This document shows positions 54,483-63,672 of a stretch of 64,000 bases of DNA, piece by piece. Position numbers and translations under genes: made by a program. This stretch comes from Nocardia vaccinii NBRC 15922 (GTDB lineage: Bacteria > Actinomycetota > Actinomycetes > Mycobacteriales > Mycobacteriaceae): the NCBI RefSeq assembly GCF_001613305.1, contig NZ_BDCC01000012.1, positions 186,001 through 250,000 of the forward strand, read 5' to 3'. Below the pieces are notes generated by a model. That model was not told where the DNA came from. It did not search any database and saw only the letters and a program-made list of their open reading frames with translations. Within the stretch, counting starts at the first letter, position 1, and each line of letters starts with the position of its first letter.

Positions 54483-54995
54483 ATGCTGACCGCCGTGCTC
54501 GAACCCAACGCCCCCGTCGCGCCTCACCCCGACATCGCCCGACTCGCTCCGCTGCTGGGCGTCTGGCGCGGTTCCGGACACGGCGAGTATCCGACCATCG
54601 AATCCTTCGATTATCAGGAGGAGATCCACTTCGGGCACGTGGGCCGGCCGTTCCTCACCTATCGTCAGCGCACCCGGCACGCCGCCGACGGCCGCTCGCT
54701 GCACGCGGAAACCGGCTATCTGCGCTGTGCGGGCCCGGATCGGATCGAGCTGATCCTCGCGCACCCGACCGGCATCACCGAGATCTGTGAGGGCACGCTG
54801 TCGGTCGACGACGACGGCCTGCACCTGGACATGGGCTCCACGTCGATCGGCCGGACCACCACCGCCAAGATGGTCACCGCCCTGGGCCGCACCTTCCGCG
54901 TATCCGGCGACACGATCGACTACACCCTGCGCATGGCCGCGGTCGGGCAGCCGGAACAGCATCACCTGGCCGCCAGCCTGCGACGCGCGGAGTAA
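54483..54995 (+). CDS. Nitrobindin-like heme protein (THAP4/FABP-type, Rv2717c-like)
   Basis: A 170-aa ten-stranded beta-barrel of the nitrobindin family. Signature GVWRGSGHGEYPTIESFDYQEEI near residues 23-44, FLTYRQRT, GYLRC, and a C-terminal HHLAASLRR containing the His that is proximal heme ligand in family members. Nitrobindins isomerise peroxynitrite to nitrate and bind NO. Stand-alone gene. ATG 54483 was chosen; GTG 54495 is an alternative. Confidence 0.87.
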   Translation: MLTAVLEPNAPVAPHPDIARLAPLLGVWRGSGHGEYPTIESFDYQEEIHFGHVGRPFLTYRQRTRHAADGRSLHAETGYLRCAGPDRIELILAHPTGITEICEGTLSVDDDGLHLDMGSTSIGRTTTAKMVTALGRTFRVSGDTIDYTLRMAAVGQPEQHHLAASLRRAE

Positions 54996-55202
54996 TACCG
55001 AAGCGAAACCAAATCGAGACCCGTCCACCGACCTGCGCAGCAGCCGGGTTTCGACGGCTTTTCCCCTGATTGGGGGGTTGTCGGCACGGAGCGTCCCGTT
55101 CTACCGTTTCGTGACCAGCTAACAACTGGCGATCACAGTTTCGGGACCCTTCGATCTCATACGCCCCCACGGGAGAAACCCTCATCGACAAGGGAGAAGC
55201 CC

Positions 55203-55364
55203 ATGAAGCGGTCGACATTAGCCGTCATCACGGCGGGCATGATTCTGGCAGGTACCGGGGCCGTCGAAATCCTCGGCGACTATTCGGTCAGCTCCACCAC
55301 CCCCGACCAGAACACCGCCCCCGCCGTCGCGCACGGCGACCTGAAACCCATATCCCAGCGCTGA
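55203..55364 (+). CDS. Small secreted peptide, 53 aa
   Basis: ATG 55203 with AGGGAGAAG upstream; 53 residues. The first 25 are an export signal: MKRSTLAVITAGMILAGTGA with KR at the start. The mature part, about 28 residues ending PISQR, is polar and Thr/Ala-rich. No Cys for lipidation is seen. A 200-bp leader precedes it, containing an inverted repeat with GTGACCAG and CTGG...TCAC arms near 55110-55136. I know no family; it could be a signalling or envelope peptide. Confidence 0.6.
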   Translation: MKRSTLAVITAGMILAGTGAVEILGDYSVSSTTPDQNTAPAVAHGDLKPISQR

Positions 55365-55568
55365 GTCTCCACCGACCAATCCGCCACCGGCACGACGGTT
55401 CACCGGCGCGTAGCACCCTCATCCCGCTGGACCCGTACGCCACACTCCGACCATTCGGTGGCGACTGAAAACCCTTATGCCACCGCCGAGCTCGGGCCGA
55501 GCGCTACTCATCGCCGTGAGATTCCACGGCGACTCGCGGCTACCTCACCCCGCGCCTCGCCGACGAAA

Positions 55569-57404
55569 TCACGCTTCGCCCGGTGGGAGCGCGGCGAGCA
55601 TGTCCCGGGTGACGTCGACGGCGTTGTCGGAGCTGCCGCCGTCGACGAGCAGGGTCGCCCAGGCCATATCGCCGCGATAGCCGATGAACCACGAGTGGGA
55701 TCCGCCCTCGACCTCGGCCTCACCCGTCTTGCCGTACACCTCGCCCTGGTCGGCGATGCGGGTGGCGGTGCCTTCCAGGACCACCTTGCGCATCATCAGC
55801 CGGAGCCCGGCGATCACCGTCGGGGCGGGCGCGGGACGCGGAGCGGAGACCTTGGTCGGATGTCCGGACAGCAGGTACGGCACCGGTGCGGAGCCGTGGG
55901 CCACGGTCGCGGCGACCAGGGCCATGCCGAACGGGCTGACCAGGACCCGGCCCTGGCCGATACCGTTCTCGGTGCGCTGGGTCAGGTCGTTGGTCGGCGG
56001 GACCGAGCCGGAGACCGTGGTGAGCCCGGTGATCGAATAGTCCGGGCCCACACCGAATCTCGTGGCCGTCGTGGTGAGCGCGTCGGCGGGCAGAGCACTG
56101 GCCAGTTTCGCGAAGGAGGTGTTGCAGGAGCGCGCGTACGCCTGCGACATCGGCACATCGCCCAGGCCGAACTCGTCGTAGTTCGGAATCGTGCGCTCCC
56201 CGATGACGATTCGTCCCGGACACGGCAGCACCGTATCGGGCGTGGCGGCGCCGGAGGCCATCGCCGCGGCAGCGGTCACCGTCTTGAAGGTGGACCCCGG
56301 CGGATACAACCCCGACATCGCGATCGGCCCGTCCGCATCGGCCGGTTCGTTCTGCGCCACGGCGAGTATCGCGCCCGTGGAGGGTTGTACGACAACCATC
56401 ACGGTCTTGTCCGGCCGCCCGTCCACGGCCCGCTGCGCGGCATTCTGCACGGCCCGGTCGAGACTGAGCGCGAATGATGGAACAGGCTGCGGCGCAACCT
56501 CTTTCAGCACATCGGTATCGACGCCGTTGGCGTTGACGGTGACCACATCCCAGCCGTCCTTACCGTCGACCTCGTCGATGACGGTCTTGTGGACCTGCGC
56601 GATCAGATCCGGGGCGAAGCCGCGATCGGTGGGCACCATATCCCACTCCTTCGCGGTGGTGACCCCGGGAAGCCCCAGCAGATCGCCGCTGACCTGGTTG
56701 AACTCCACCTCGCTCAGCAGTGCGACGGTGTACGCGGCACCGGCTCGGCGCGCGGCGTTCGCGATGCCGTTCGCGGTGATGGTGTCGTCGAACCGGTGCA
56801 GTGCCGCGGCGAGCGCCCAGGTGCTGTACCCCGGATCGGTGGCCTGCGCCAGGGTGAACGTGATCCGGTGTACCACACCGGGAATCAGCACATCGGTCCC
56901 GGAGCGTTCGTTGACGCGGGCACGCGGCGCGGGCGTCTCCCGCAACGCCATCGTCTGGGTGTCGCCGAGCTGCGGATGGATGTCCGAGGCGGTCCACCGC
57001 AGCTGCCAGCCACCATCGACGCGCCCCATCTGCAATTGCCCGGTGTAGGTCCAGACGCGGTTCTTCGCCAGATGCCATTCGTAGGTGTAGTCGACGGTGG
57101 CGGTATCGCCGCTGACCCGAGCCGAGCCGGTATGCGCCGACATCGTTCGCGCGCCCAAGTTGTCCCATGCCGAGGCCAATGCCGTGGCGGCCTTGTCGGG
57201 CTGATTGGTGAGCCCCGCCGCCGCCTGCACATCGTGCCGGGCGAAGTCGGCGACGAAATCGGCCGCGGCGGCCAGCGGCCCCTTCGGCCCCGTCGCACAC
57301 GCGTCCGCCGATACCGCGACCACCACGGCCGTCAACACCACGCCTGTCCGGCGACGCAGCTGCCGACAGTTGCGGAGTGACAGCGGAATTCGCAGTTTCA
57401 CCAT
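55569..57404 (-). CDS. Penicillin-binding lipoprotein, class B transpeptidase (Rv2864c-like)
   Basis: A 611-aa class B PBP. Signal region RTGVVLTAVVVAVSADAC ends in a lipobox-like Cys. Next an NTF2-like (MecA_N-type) domain (AAADFVADFARHDVQAAAGLTNQ...), a PBP dimerisation region, and a transpeptidase with active-site PGSTFK, SxN as ARSCNTS, and YGKTGEAE. Start ATG 57404 (MVKLRIPL) fits the signal peptide; the frame opens 15 codons earlier. It cross-links peptidoglycan. Beta-lactam affinity is not predictable. Order PBP-GNAT-ispG is the mycobacterial one. Confidence 0.9.
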   Translation of the reverse strand: MVKLRIPLSLRNCRQLRRRTGVVLTAVVVAVSADACATGPKGPLAAAADFVADFARHDVQAAAGLTNQPDKAATALASAWDNLGARTMSAHTGSARVSGDTATVDYTYEWHLAKNRVWTYTGQLQMGRVDGGWQLRWTASDIHPQLGDTQTMALRETPAPRARVNERSGTDVLIPGVVHRITFTLAQATDPGYSTWALAAALHRFDDTITANGIANAARRAGAAYTVALLSEVEFNQVSGDLLGLPGVTTAKEWDMVPTDRGFAPDLIAQVHKTVIDEVDGKDGWDVVTVNANGVDTDVLKEVAPQPVPSFALSLDRAVQNAAQRAVDGRPDKTVMVVVQPSTGAILAVAQNEPADADGPIAMSGLYPPGSTFKTVTAAAAMASGAATPDTVLPCPGRIVIGERTIPNYDEFGLGDVPMSQAYARSCNTSFAKLASALPADALTTTATRFGVGPDYSITGLTTVSGSVPPTNDLTQRTENGIGQGRVLVSPFGMALVAATVAHGSAPVPYLLSGHPTKVSAPRPAPAPTVIAGLRLMMRKVVLEGTATRIADQGEVYGKTGEAEVEGGSHSWFIGYRGDMAWATLLVDGGSSDNAVDVTRDMLAALPPGEA

Positions 57405-57476
57405 CGGGCGAAATGGTATCCAGCCAACGCCCCGCCAACCGGGCGACACACGGCACGGACAGACAGTACGGGCCGG

Positions 57477-58346
57477 TCAGTCCACCAGAATTGTGGCGAA
57501 CGTGCCGATCTGCCGGAATCCGATGGCCGCATACGCGCGGCGGGCAACCTCGTTGTAGCTGTTCACGTACAGACTCGCCGTGCGCCCGGACGCCACCACC
57601 GAATTGGCCACCGTCGCGGTGCCCGCGGTGCCGAAGCCCTGCCCGCGCCGGTCGGGATGCACCCACACACCCTGAATCTGCCCGGTGCGCCGGGACATCG
57701 CACCCACCTCGGCCTTGTACACGACCTGTCCGTCCTCGAAACGCGCCCAGGCCCGGCCGGACTGGATCAGACTCGCCACCCGCCGCCGATAGCCGCGCCC
57801 GCCGTCCCCGGCGCGCGGATCCACCCCGATCTCCTCGGTGAACATCGCCACCGCGGCCACCAGATATCGATCGATCTCATCGATGCGCACTCGGCGCACC
57901 GCCGGATCGGCGAGCACCGCCGACGGCCCGTCCAGGGCCAGCAGCGGCTGTTCGGGCCGCACCTCGCGCGGCGGCCCCCACCGGCCACTCAGCAGCTCCC
58001 ACAGCGGCAGCGCCAACTCCTGACGCCCCACCACCGAAGAACACACCCGCGGCCAGCGCGCCGCACGATCGGCGAACGCCTTCAGATCGTCGGGACCGCC
58101 GCGCAGCGGAATCAGATTCGCGCCGGAGAAGCACAGCGACTCCGCCGGACCGCCCCGGCTCCAGACCTCACCGAGCCCGCTGCGGGTCTCGATGCCGTAT
58201 TCCTGTAGCCGGGCCACCACCATGCAGGACGCGACCGGATCGGCATCCAGCACCTGCAACACCCGGGACAAATCGCGATTGGTCAGCTGACGCGCACCGG
58301 ACAACCGATTCCGTCGAGTGGGTTCCAGCACGCTCCGCACGATCAC
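57477..58346 (-). CDS. GNAT N-acetyltransferase with DUF4081 (Rv2867c-like)
   Basis: A 289-aa protein with an N-terminal DUF4081 (NRDLSRVLQVLDADPVASCMVVARLQEYGIE) and a C-terminal GNAT domain whose acetyl-CoA motif is QGVWVHPDRRGQGFGTAGTATVANSVVASG followed by LYVNSYNEVARRAYAAIGFRQIGTFATILVD. The substrate is unknown. It follows ispG with about 45 bp between and is probably co-transcribed. Confidence 0.88.
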   Translation of the reverse strand: MIVRSVLEPTRRNRLSGARQLTNRDLSRVLQVLDADPVASCMVVARLQEYGIETRSGLGEVWSRGGPAESLCFSGANLIPLRGGPDDLKAFADRAARWPRVCSSVVGRQELALPLWELLSGRWGPPREVRPEQPLLALDGPSAVLADPAVRRVRIDEIDRYLVAAVAMFTEEIGVDPRAGDGGRGYRRRVASLIQSGRAWARFEDGQVVYKAEVGAMSRRTGQIQGVWVHPDRRGQGFGTAGTATVANSVVASGRTASLYVNSYNEVARRAYAAIGFRQIGTFATILVD

Positions 58347-58391
58347 AGCCTGCCATGAACGGCCGGACCGTGCGGAGATTTGCGCCGGTCA

Positions 58392-59570
58392 TTACCCGAC
58401 GGTGACAACCGGCTCGCCCGAACCGGAGCCCTCGCCCATCTCCTCGGCGATGCGCATGGCCTCCTCGATGAGGGTTTCCACGATCTGGTGTTCCGGGACG
58501 GTCTTGATGACCTGGCCCTTCACGAAGATCTGCCCCTTGCCGTTGCCCGAGGCGACGCCCAGGTCGGCCTCGCGCGCCTCACCCGGACCGTTGACGACAC
58601 AACCCATCACGGCCACGCGCAACGGCACCTCGAGTCCGTCCAGTCCGGCGGTGACCTCGTTGGCGAGGGTGTAGACGTCGACCTGCGCGCGTCCGCAGGA
58701 CGGGCAGGACACGATCTCGAGTTTGCGCGGACGCAGATTCATCGACTGCAGAATCTGGTCGCCGACCTTGACCTCCTCGGCAGGCGGCGCGGACAGCGAG
58801 ACCCGGATGGTGTCGCCGATCCCCTCGCTCAACAGCGCGCCGAACGCCACCGCCGACTTGATGGTGCCCTGGAACGCCGGCCCCGCCTCGGTGACGCCCA
58901 GATGCAGCGGATAGTCGCTCTGCGCGGCCAGCTGGCGGTACGCCTCGACCATGACCACCGGATCGTTGTGCTTGACCGAGATCTTGATATCGCCGAAGCC
59001 GTGGTCCTCGAACAGGCCCGCCTCCCACAGCGCCGATTCGACCAGCGCTTCGGGGGTGGCCTTGCCGTACTTCTCCAACATCCGCTTGTCGAGCGAACCG
59101 GCGTTGACGCCGATCCGGATCGGGATGCCCGCCGCGCCGGCCGCCTTGGCGACCTCCTTGACGCGGCCGTCGAATTCCTTGATGTTGCCCGGATTCACCC
59201 GCACCGCTGCACATCCCGCGTCGATGGCGGCGAAGATGTAGCGCGGCTGGAAGTGGATGTCGGCGATCACCGGGATCTTGGATTTGCCGGCGATGGTGGC
59301 CAGCGCGTCGGCATCCTCCTGCCGGGGGCACGCCACGCGCACGATATCGCAGCCCGAGGCTGTGAGCTGCGCGATCTGCTGCAGGGTGGCGTTGACGTCG
59401 TGGGTTTTGGTGGTGGTCATGGACTGCACCGAGATGGGGTGGTCGCTACCCACCCCCACAGTGCCGACCATCAGCTGGCGCGTTTTGCGTCGCGGTGCGA
59501 GGACCGCCGCTGGTGCGGCGGGCATACCCAATGCGATGGCACTGGTCACGTTCGGCTGCCTACTTTCCAT
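58392..59570 (-). CDS. ispG: 4-hydroxy-3-methylbut-2-en-1-yl diphosphate synthase
   Basis: A 392-aa IspG/GcpE of the MEP isoprenoid pathway; converts MEcPP to HMBPP using a [4Fe-4S] cluster. TIM-barrel part: [38 protein letters not shown]-like [19 protein letters not shown]. Cluster cysteines are in [12 protein letters not shown] and [19 protein letters not shown] 59570 (MESRQPNVT) fits the family; the frame continues far upstream. Same order as gcpE-Rv2867c. Confidence 0.96.
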   Translation of the reverse strand: MESRQPNVTSAIALGMPAAPAAVLAPRRKTRQLMVGTVGVGSDHPISVQSMTTTKTHDVNATLQQIAQLTASGCDIVRVACPRQEDADALATIAGKSKIPVIADIHFQPRYIFAAIDAGCAAVRVNPGNIKEFDGRVKEVAKAAGAAGIPIRIGVNAGSLDKRMLEKYGKATPEALVESALWEAGLFEDHGFGDIKISVKHNDPVVMVEAYRQLAAQSDYPLHLGVTEAGPAFQGTIKSAVAFGALLSEGIGDTIRVSLSAPPAEEVKVGDQILQSMNLRPRKLEIVSCPSCGRAQVDVYTLANEVTAGLDGLEVPLRVAVMGCVVNGPGEAREADLGVASGNGKGQIFVKGQVIKTVPEHQIVETLIEEAMRIAEEMGEGSGSGEPVVTVG

Positions 59571-59995
59571 ATCTGCTCCACCGGATCTGTTGCCGAGTCT
59601 AGTGCTGCCGAATTGGCGGGCGCTGTGTGAGCCTCGATGCAGGGCAGGCCGGACCGGCCTGCGGCAGGTATTGAGCCGTACACAAGATATTCGGCGCACT
59701 ACGACGGCTGGTTGGGTGCAACAGGTTTCACACCTGGACGACCCCCGTGACCGGCTCGGACCGCGTGGCAGGTGTGACCGATCACACAGCGCCGGACTCG
59801 GCGTCGGCCCTGCTCGGTCGTCCCCGCGTGAGAACTGCCGTATACCAACGCAATCCGGTTCATCACAGATGAGGGCGCGCCGGTCGACGGCGCGTCCGAC
59901 AACGACATGGCTACCGGCATGATGCCGATTGCACACCGCGTCACCACCGTGCTAGCGTCGCGGCGATCGTGATCTATCAGCAGGAGGTGAGCCCC
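59571..59995. other. Divergent intergenic region with inverted repeats
   Basis: Holds the ispG promoter and that of the plus-strand patatin-like gene. GTGTGACCGATCACAC at 59772-59787 is a 6+4+6 inverted repeat resembling a CRP half-site pair with a shorter spacer. CAGGT-TTCAC-ACCTG at 59722-59736 is another. No gene is convincing. Confidence 0.5.
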
Positions 59996-60055
59996 ATGAA
60001 CGCAGTATCCGCAGTGGGTGCTCCCCCGCAGTCCACGATCGCGCGGCTGAAGTAG
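59996..60055 (+). CDS. Short 19-aa ORF / leader peptide
   Basis: ATG 59996 with AGGAGG (59983-59988) at good spacing encodes MNAVSAVGAPPQSTIARLK then TAG. It is 44 bp before the patatin-like GTG start and in a different frame. A strong ribosome site on so short a frame suggests a leader peptide or a small protein. The 44-bp spacer has no obvious anti-terminator hairpin. Confidence 0.5.
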   Translation: MNAVSAVGAPPQSTIARLK

Positions 60056-60099
60056 TCCCGCCGGGAGCGCCGTCAGGCAATTCGCGAAAGGCGACTCCC

Positions 60100-61101
60100 G
60101 TGAACACAACACCTTCTTCAACTCCGCCCTTCACCTCGACGACGGCCTCCGACCGGCCGGGATCAGCCCAGGATCAGCCGCAGGTCGACGCGACCGGGCG
60201 GTTGCGCGCCACGGGTGAGCGCGCGTTGGTCCTCCACGGTGGTGGATCGGCCGGCAACGCGTGGGAGATCGGCGTCATCGCCGGTCTGTTGGATGGCGGA
60301 CTGGATGTGACCGAGGCTGATCTGACCATCGGAACGTCGGCTGGAGCGACGGCCGCGGCCCAGATCACCAGCACCTCCCCGGCCGACCTGCTCGCCGCCA
60401 TCCTCTCCGCCGCACCTGGCCAGCGGCCTGGTCCGGTCGGTCCCGGCGGTGGACGGGGTCCCATCGGCCCAGCGGCGAACCACATGGAGGTGACGAACCG
60501 GATCATCGCCGCCGCCGAGGATGCGGCCGACATGCGCCGCAGGATGGGTGCGGCGGCGCTCGACACGGACGCGGCGTCGGACGGCTCCGGGGCAACGCGG
60601 TGGCGCGCCACGGTCGCGGCACGACTGCCCGGCGTGCACTGGCCGGAACGAGCGATGCTCATCACGGCGGTCGACGCCCGTACCGGCGAGCCGGTCGTGT
60701 TCGACCGCCACAGCGGAGTCGACCTGGTGGACGCGGTCGCCGCCAGCACTTCCAACGGCTTCGGTGTCCCTCCCTACAGCATCGGCGACAGCCGATACAT
60801 CGACGGCGGCTACCGACGCAACGAGAATGCCGATCTGGCAGCCGGATACGCACGGGTGCTGGTGCTGTCGCCCTTCGGCGGTCGATCGCGGCATCCGCTG
60901 GAGTGGGGCATGCAGCTTGCCGCGCAGGTCGACGAACTGCGCGCGGGCGGCAGCAGGGTCGAGACGATCTTCCCGGACGACGCCTCGCTCAACGCGTTCG
61001 GTGTCGACATGATGGATCTGTCGACGCGTCAGCCCGCGGCTCGAGCTGGTTACGACCAAGGCAGAGCCCTTGCCGAGCAGCTCACCGGATTCTGGCGCTG
61101 A
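60100..61101 (+). CDS. Patatin-like phospholipase family protein
   Basis: A 333-aa patatin. From GTG 60100 with AAAGG upstream. The first 40 residues are polar (Thr/Ser/Pro-rich). Motifs: RALVLHGGGSAGNAWEIGVIAGLLD (oxyanion Gly-rich, normally GGGxRG), nucleophile in IGTSAGATAAAQI, and dyad Asp in YIDGGYRRNENADLA (DGG). The Arg of GGGxRG is replaced (GGGSAG). It should hydrolyse acyl esters of lipids in the cytosol or at the membrane. Confidence 0.9.
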   Translation: MNTTPSSTPPFTSTTASDRPGSAQDQPQVDATGRLRATGERALVLHGGGSAGNAWEIGVIAGLLDGGLDVTEADLTIGTSAGATAAAQITSTSPADLLAAILSAAPGQRPGPVGPGGGRGPIGPAANHMEVTNRIIAAAEDAADMRRRMGAAALDTDAASDGSGATRWRATVAARLPGVHWPERAMLITAVDARTGEPVVFDRHSGVDLVDAVAASTSNGFGVPPYSIGDSRYIDGGYRRNENADLAAGYARVLVLSPFGGRSRHPLEWGMQLAAQVDELRAGGSRVETIFPDDASLNAFGVDMMDLSTRQPAARAGYDQGRALAEQLTGFWR

Positions 61102-61239
61102 CGCCTGCCGATCGGGTCGCGCTCGGGCGGCGGTCATTCTCGGCGTGGTTGCCGCCGATGACGCCGCCCGGAGCGGGCGGGCTCCCGGCCGATCGGCTCG
61201 CCCGGGACGCCCCGGGGATAGTCGGGGCTCTCGCGTTGC

Positions 61240-61443
61240 CTACCGATCGAACCCACCCTCCGAGAGCCGATCGGTGAACGCATCCCACTCGAGTGAACCG
61301 AAGATCAACGCCGGGCCGGACGGATTTTTCGAGTCGCGGACGCCGACCATGCCCTCGTTCAGATGGGCGACTTCGACGCATTCTCCGCCGCTCACGCTCC
61401 GGCTACTCTTGAACCACCGCGCACCCGATAGATCAATGGTCAT
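61240..61443 (-). CDS. DUF397 protein
   Basis: A 67-aa DUF397 protein: GARWFKSSRSVSGGECVEVAHLNEGMVGVRDSKNPSGPALIFGSLEWDAFTDRL, a typical whole domain. Its ATG overlaps the stop of the upstream XRE gene (ATGA). XRE/DUF397 pairs are common in actinobacteria and resemble a regulator-antagonist pair. Confidence 0.93.
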   Translation of the reverse strand: MTIDLSGARWFKSSRSVSGGECVEVAHLNEGMVGVRDSKNPSGPALIFGSLEWDAFTDRLSEGGFDR

Positions 61444-62312
61444 GATCCGTACTCCTTCTGCCTCGCCTCGATGAGACTGCGGGTGTCGTTCTCGCTCAAG
61501 GCTACTCGCTCGATGTCGGTCCAAGCGGCCCGATACATCTCGATCTCAGCAGGTTTATCCAGGTAGAGCGCACCGGCAATGCTTTCGAAATAGACGATCG
61601 GCGACTCCGTGAGAGCTGGATTCAGATGTTCCGGAAAATCAAGGAGGACAAAGTCTTTGCTATACAAACCCAGATGCACAGGAGCCCCGACGGCAACAGC
61701 CCGGATTGAAACATTCGGAAGCTGGCCGATCTCGAGAAGGCGGCACATCTGTTCGACCATAATCTTCTTGCTGCCCACATTCTGATGGAGTACCGATTCT
61801 TTCAGGAGGGCTTTCAATTTGAAGTTCGGATCACCAAGCCGTTCCTGCCGTTTCGCGAGTAGCCCGAGTTCGCTGTCGAGGTCCACGGGCCGCCCTTGCA
61901 ACCCCCACAGTGATTGCCGATACTCAGGAACCTGGAGCAATCCCGGCAGAATCGCTGATTGCCAGGTCGAGTAGCTATGAGCCGCTGCCTCGAGGCCGAT
62001 ATACAGCTCTACCCACGGCGAGAATCCACCTGCGAACGACTGCCACCACCCGTCCTTCCGCGACTCGGCCGCGAGCCAGAGCAGAACCTCCCGGTCCTCG
62101 TCGGCGACCTCGTACAGGTCACACAGCAGATTGACGGTCACGCGCTTGATAGTGCTACTGCGTCCGGTTTCCAACCGCCACAACGTCTGTGCACCCATCT
62201 CGCACCGCCGGGCGGCGTTGGTCCGGGTCATCTTGCGCCCCTCTCGGAACTCACGCAGACGGCGACCGAGCTCGCGGCGCGGCAGAGAACTGTTGTGCGG
62301 TTCGTCAGACAC
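61440..62312 (-). CDS. XRE-family regulator with DUF5753 domain
   Basis: A 290-aa regulator from GTG 62312 (VSDEPHNSSLPRRELGRRLREF). HTH about 12-65: LREFREGRKMTRTNAARRCEMGAQTLWRLETGRSSTIKR. DUF5753: STWQSAILPGLLQVPEYRQSLWG, KRQERLGDPNFKLKALLKESVLHQNVGSKKIMVEQMCRLLE and VHLGLYSKDFVLLDFPEHLNP. GGAAGG about 12 nt upstream. Co-transcribed with DUF397 and divergent from three small genes, which it may regulate through the repeats at 62367-62400. Confidence 0.92.
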   Translation of the reverse strand: MSDEPHNSSLPRRELGRRLREFREGRKMTRTNAARRCEMGAQTLWRLETGRSSTIKRVTVNLLCDLYEVADEDREVLLWLAAESRKDGWWQSFAGGFSPWVELYIGLEAAAHSYSTWQSAILPGLLQVPEYRQSLWGLQGRPVDLDSELGLLAKRQERLGDPNFKLKALLKESVLHQNVGSKKIMVEQMCRLLEIGQLPNVSIRAVAVGAPVHLGLYSKDFVLLDFPEHLNPALTESPIVYFESIAGALYLDKPAEIEMYRAAWTDIERVALSENDTRSLIEARQKEYGS

Positions 62313-62648
62313 TGAAACACCTACCTTCCGTTTGCGGGACCACCGTTCTGTATGACGTTCGGACTCGTTCCATTTCAAGTGGAATGTCTCGATCGTTCCA
62401 AACCAGATGGAGTGATTTCGTCTCCGGGCGAAATCCAACGGTGGCCTCCCACCGTACCCGTTCGGTGATTTACTGGGAGGCGTTCGTGACCACCGGTTCT
62501 CATCGGTCGGTTGTCCATTTCATCAATGCCACAACACTTTTCCAAAACGAACTCTTTCACACGACATTTTCCGAATTGCAGTTTCCCAAAAGCACCTGCA
62601 CCAATCGCGTGACGTTCCAAACTGACAACCGACCAGAGGAAACGAAAC
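62313..62648. promoter_or_regulatory. Divergent promoter region with GTTCCA repeats
   Basis: AT-richer than the coding DNA around. TTCCATTTCAAGTGGAA at 62368-62384 is a near-perfect inverted repeat (7 of 8 arm positions pair). A third half-site GTTCCA occurs at 62395-62400 and another at 62612-62617. These look like operator sites for the XRE regulator, controlling both its own transcript and the small-gene operon. Confidence 0.6.
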
Positions 62649-62993
62649 ATGCTGTACTACACCAGAACCGGCGAAACCATTGTCATCCCGTCGACAGTGT
62701 GTGAACGCGCCGAACTCGGCCTCGCGCACGACCAGATGCAGCGCCACCTGGACTGCCGGATCGACAGGTGCGCCTGGAAGTGGGTCGCCCATGCGACGCT
62801 CGTCCACCACGGCCGCGTCGTCCCACCACTCACCGGTCCGCACGAGCGAGCGTATCGCCGCGGCCTCGCCTTGCCCGTCGAGGCGACCGTGACGCGTGCA
62901 CCGAATATCACTGAGCCGCAAACATTTCAGAAGATCCTCGACGGTCTCGACCGGCTCGCCCGGGAACTGCGCGGACAGGGCGATGCCCCATGA
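62649..62993 (+). CDS. Hypothetical protein, 114 aa
   Basis: ATG 62649 with GAGGAAAC upstream. MLYYTRTGETIVIPSTVCERAELGLAHDQMQRHLDCRIDRCAWKW is followed by a helical C-terminus (FQKILDGLDRLARELRGQ). CRIDRCAWKW contains two close cysteines, perhaps metal-binding. I recall similar small proteins in Nocardia next to DUF397 loci, but no function. Its stop overlaps the next ATG (ATGA). Confidence 0.65.
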   Translation: MLYYTRTGETIVIPSTVCERAELGLAHDQMQRHLDCRIDRCAWKWVAHATLVHHGRVVPPLTGPHERAYRRGLALPVEATVTRAPNITEPQTFQKILDGLDRLARELRGQGDAP

Positions 62994-63460
62994 ACCCGAT
63001 GTCCGCGTGGGATGAACTGTCCAGCATCGTCACCGTCATCGCCGGGTCCGCGGTAGCCGTACTCGCCGTCGGCTGCGTGTGGCCGACTGCCCACCCGAAC
63101 CGCCGCCGGCCCTCGCAGGCCCGCCACTCGCGACCACTCGGTAAGCCCGCACCCTCGAGCTGCCGAGCCTTCCCGAACTGCCACTGCCCCAACTCATCAG
63201 CCTGCACCTCGACCTCACAACGCCGCCGCCCGCCCCGGCCCCCGGTGGGAGCAACCGGCCAGGTCATGCCAGCGGCTCGGCCGGGATGCCCCACGCTCTC
63301 ACCCTGTAGCCCTCCCTCTCAGCCGTTCACCCTGACCGACGCCCACCGCGACATGCAACTCCACCGTGACCACACCTGCGCCCGCAAACGCGCCGCCTTC
63401 GCCGCCCTGGTAGCCGCCGGATGCATCACCCCCGACTCCAGCCGCCCCCGCCAGCCATGA
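62990..63460 (+). CDS. Hypothetical protein with one TM, 156 aa
   Basis: ATG 62990 overlaps the preceding stop by ATGA. Residues 9-30 are hydrophobic (LSSIVTVIAGSAVAVLAVGCVW), then a Pro/Arg-rich low-complexity stretch, then a compact end FTLTDAHRDMQLHRDHTCARKRAAFAALVAAGCITPDSSR, which looks like a conserved small domain (DAHRDMQLHR...KRAAF). The next gene again overlaps by ATGA. Confidence 0.6.
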   Translation: MNPMSAWDELSSIVTVIAGSAVAVLAVGCVWPTAHPNRRRPSQARHSRPLGKPAPSSCRAFPNCHCPNSSACTSTSQRRRPPRPPVGATGQVMPAARPGCPTLSPCSPPSQPFTLTDAHRDMQLHRDHTCARKRAAFAALVAAGCITPDSSRPRQP

Positions 63461-63672
63461 CCGAAAAAGACGAAATTCATAGTACTCCAACGACATTCGT
63501 GCCGTTTTGGCTCGATGCGATAGCCCTCACCGCCCGCGCCGCCACCCTGGGCTACCGCCTCGTCCGCGACAACCCGACCCCCTACCAATGGCAACTGCTC
63601 GACCGCACCGACAACACTCCCCTCTACACCGCGGACACCCTCGAAGACATCGAAAACTGGCTCGACACATAG
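63457..63672 (+). CDS. Hypothetical protein, 71 aa
   Basis: ATG 63457 (MTEKDEIHSTPTTFVPFWLD) overlaps the preceding TGA. The C-terminal half (RLVRDNPTPYQWQLLDRTDNTPLYTADTLEDIENWLDT) reads like a short alpha/beta domain. Third gene of an operon in which all junctions are ATGA, strongly supporting that the whole series is translated. Confidence 0.65.
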   Translation: MTEKDEIHSTPTTFVPFWLDAIALTARAATLGYRLVRDNPTPYQWQLLDRTDNTPLYTADTLEDIENWLDT

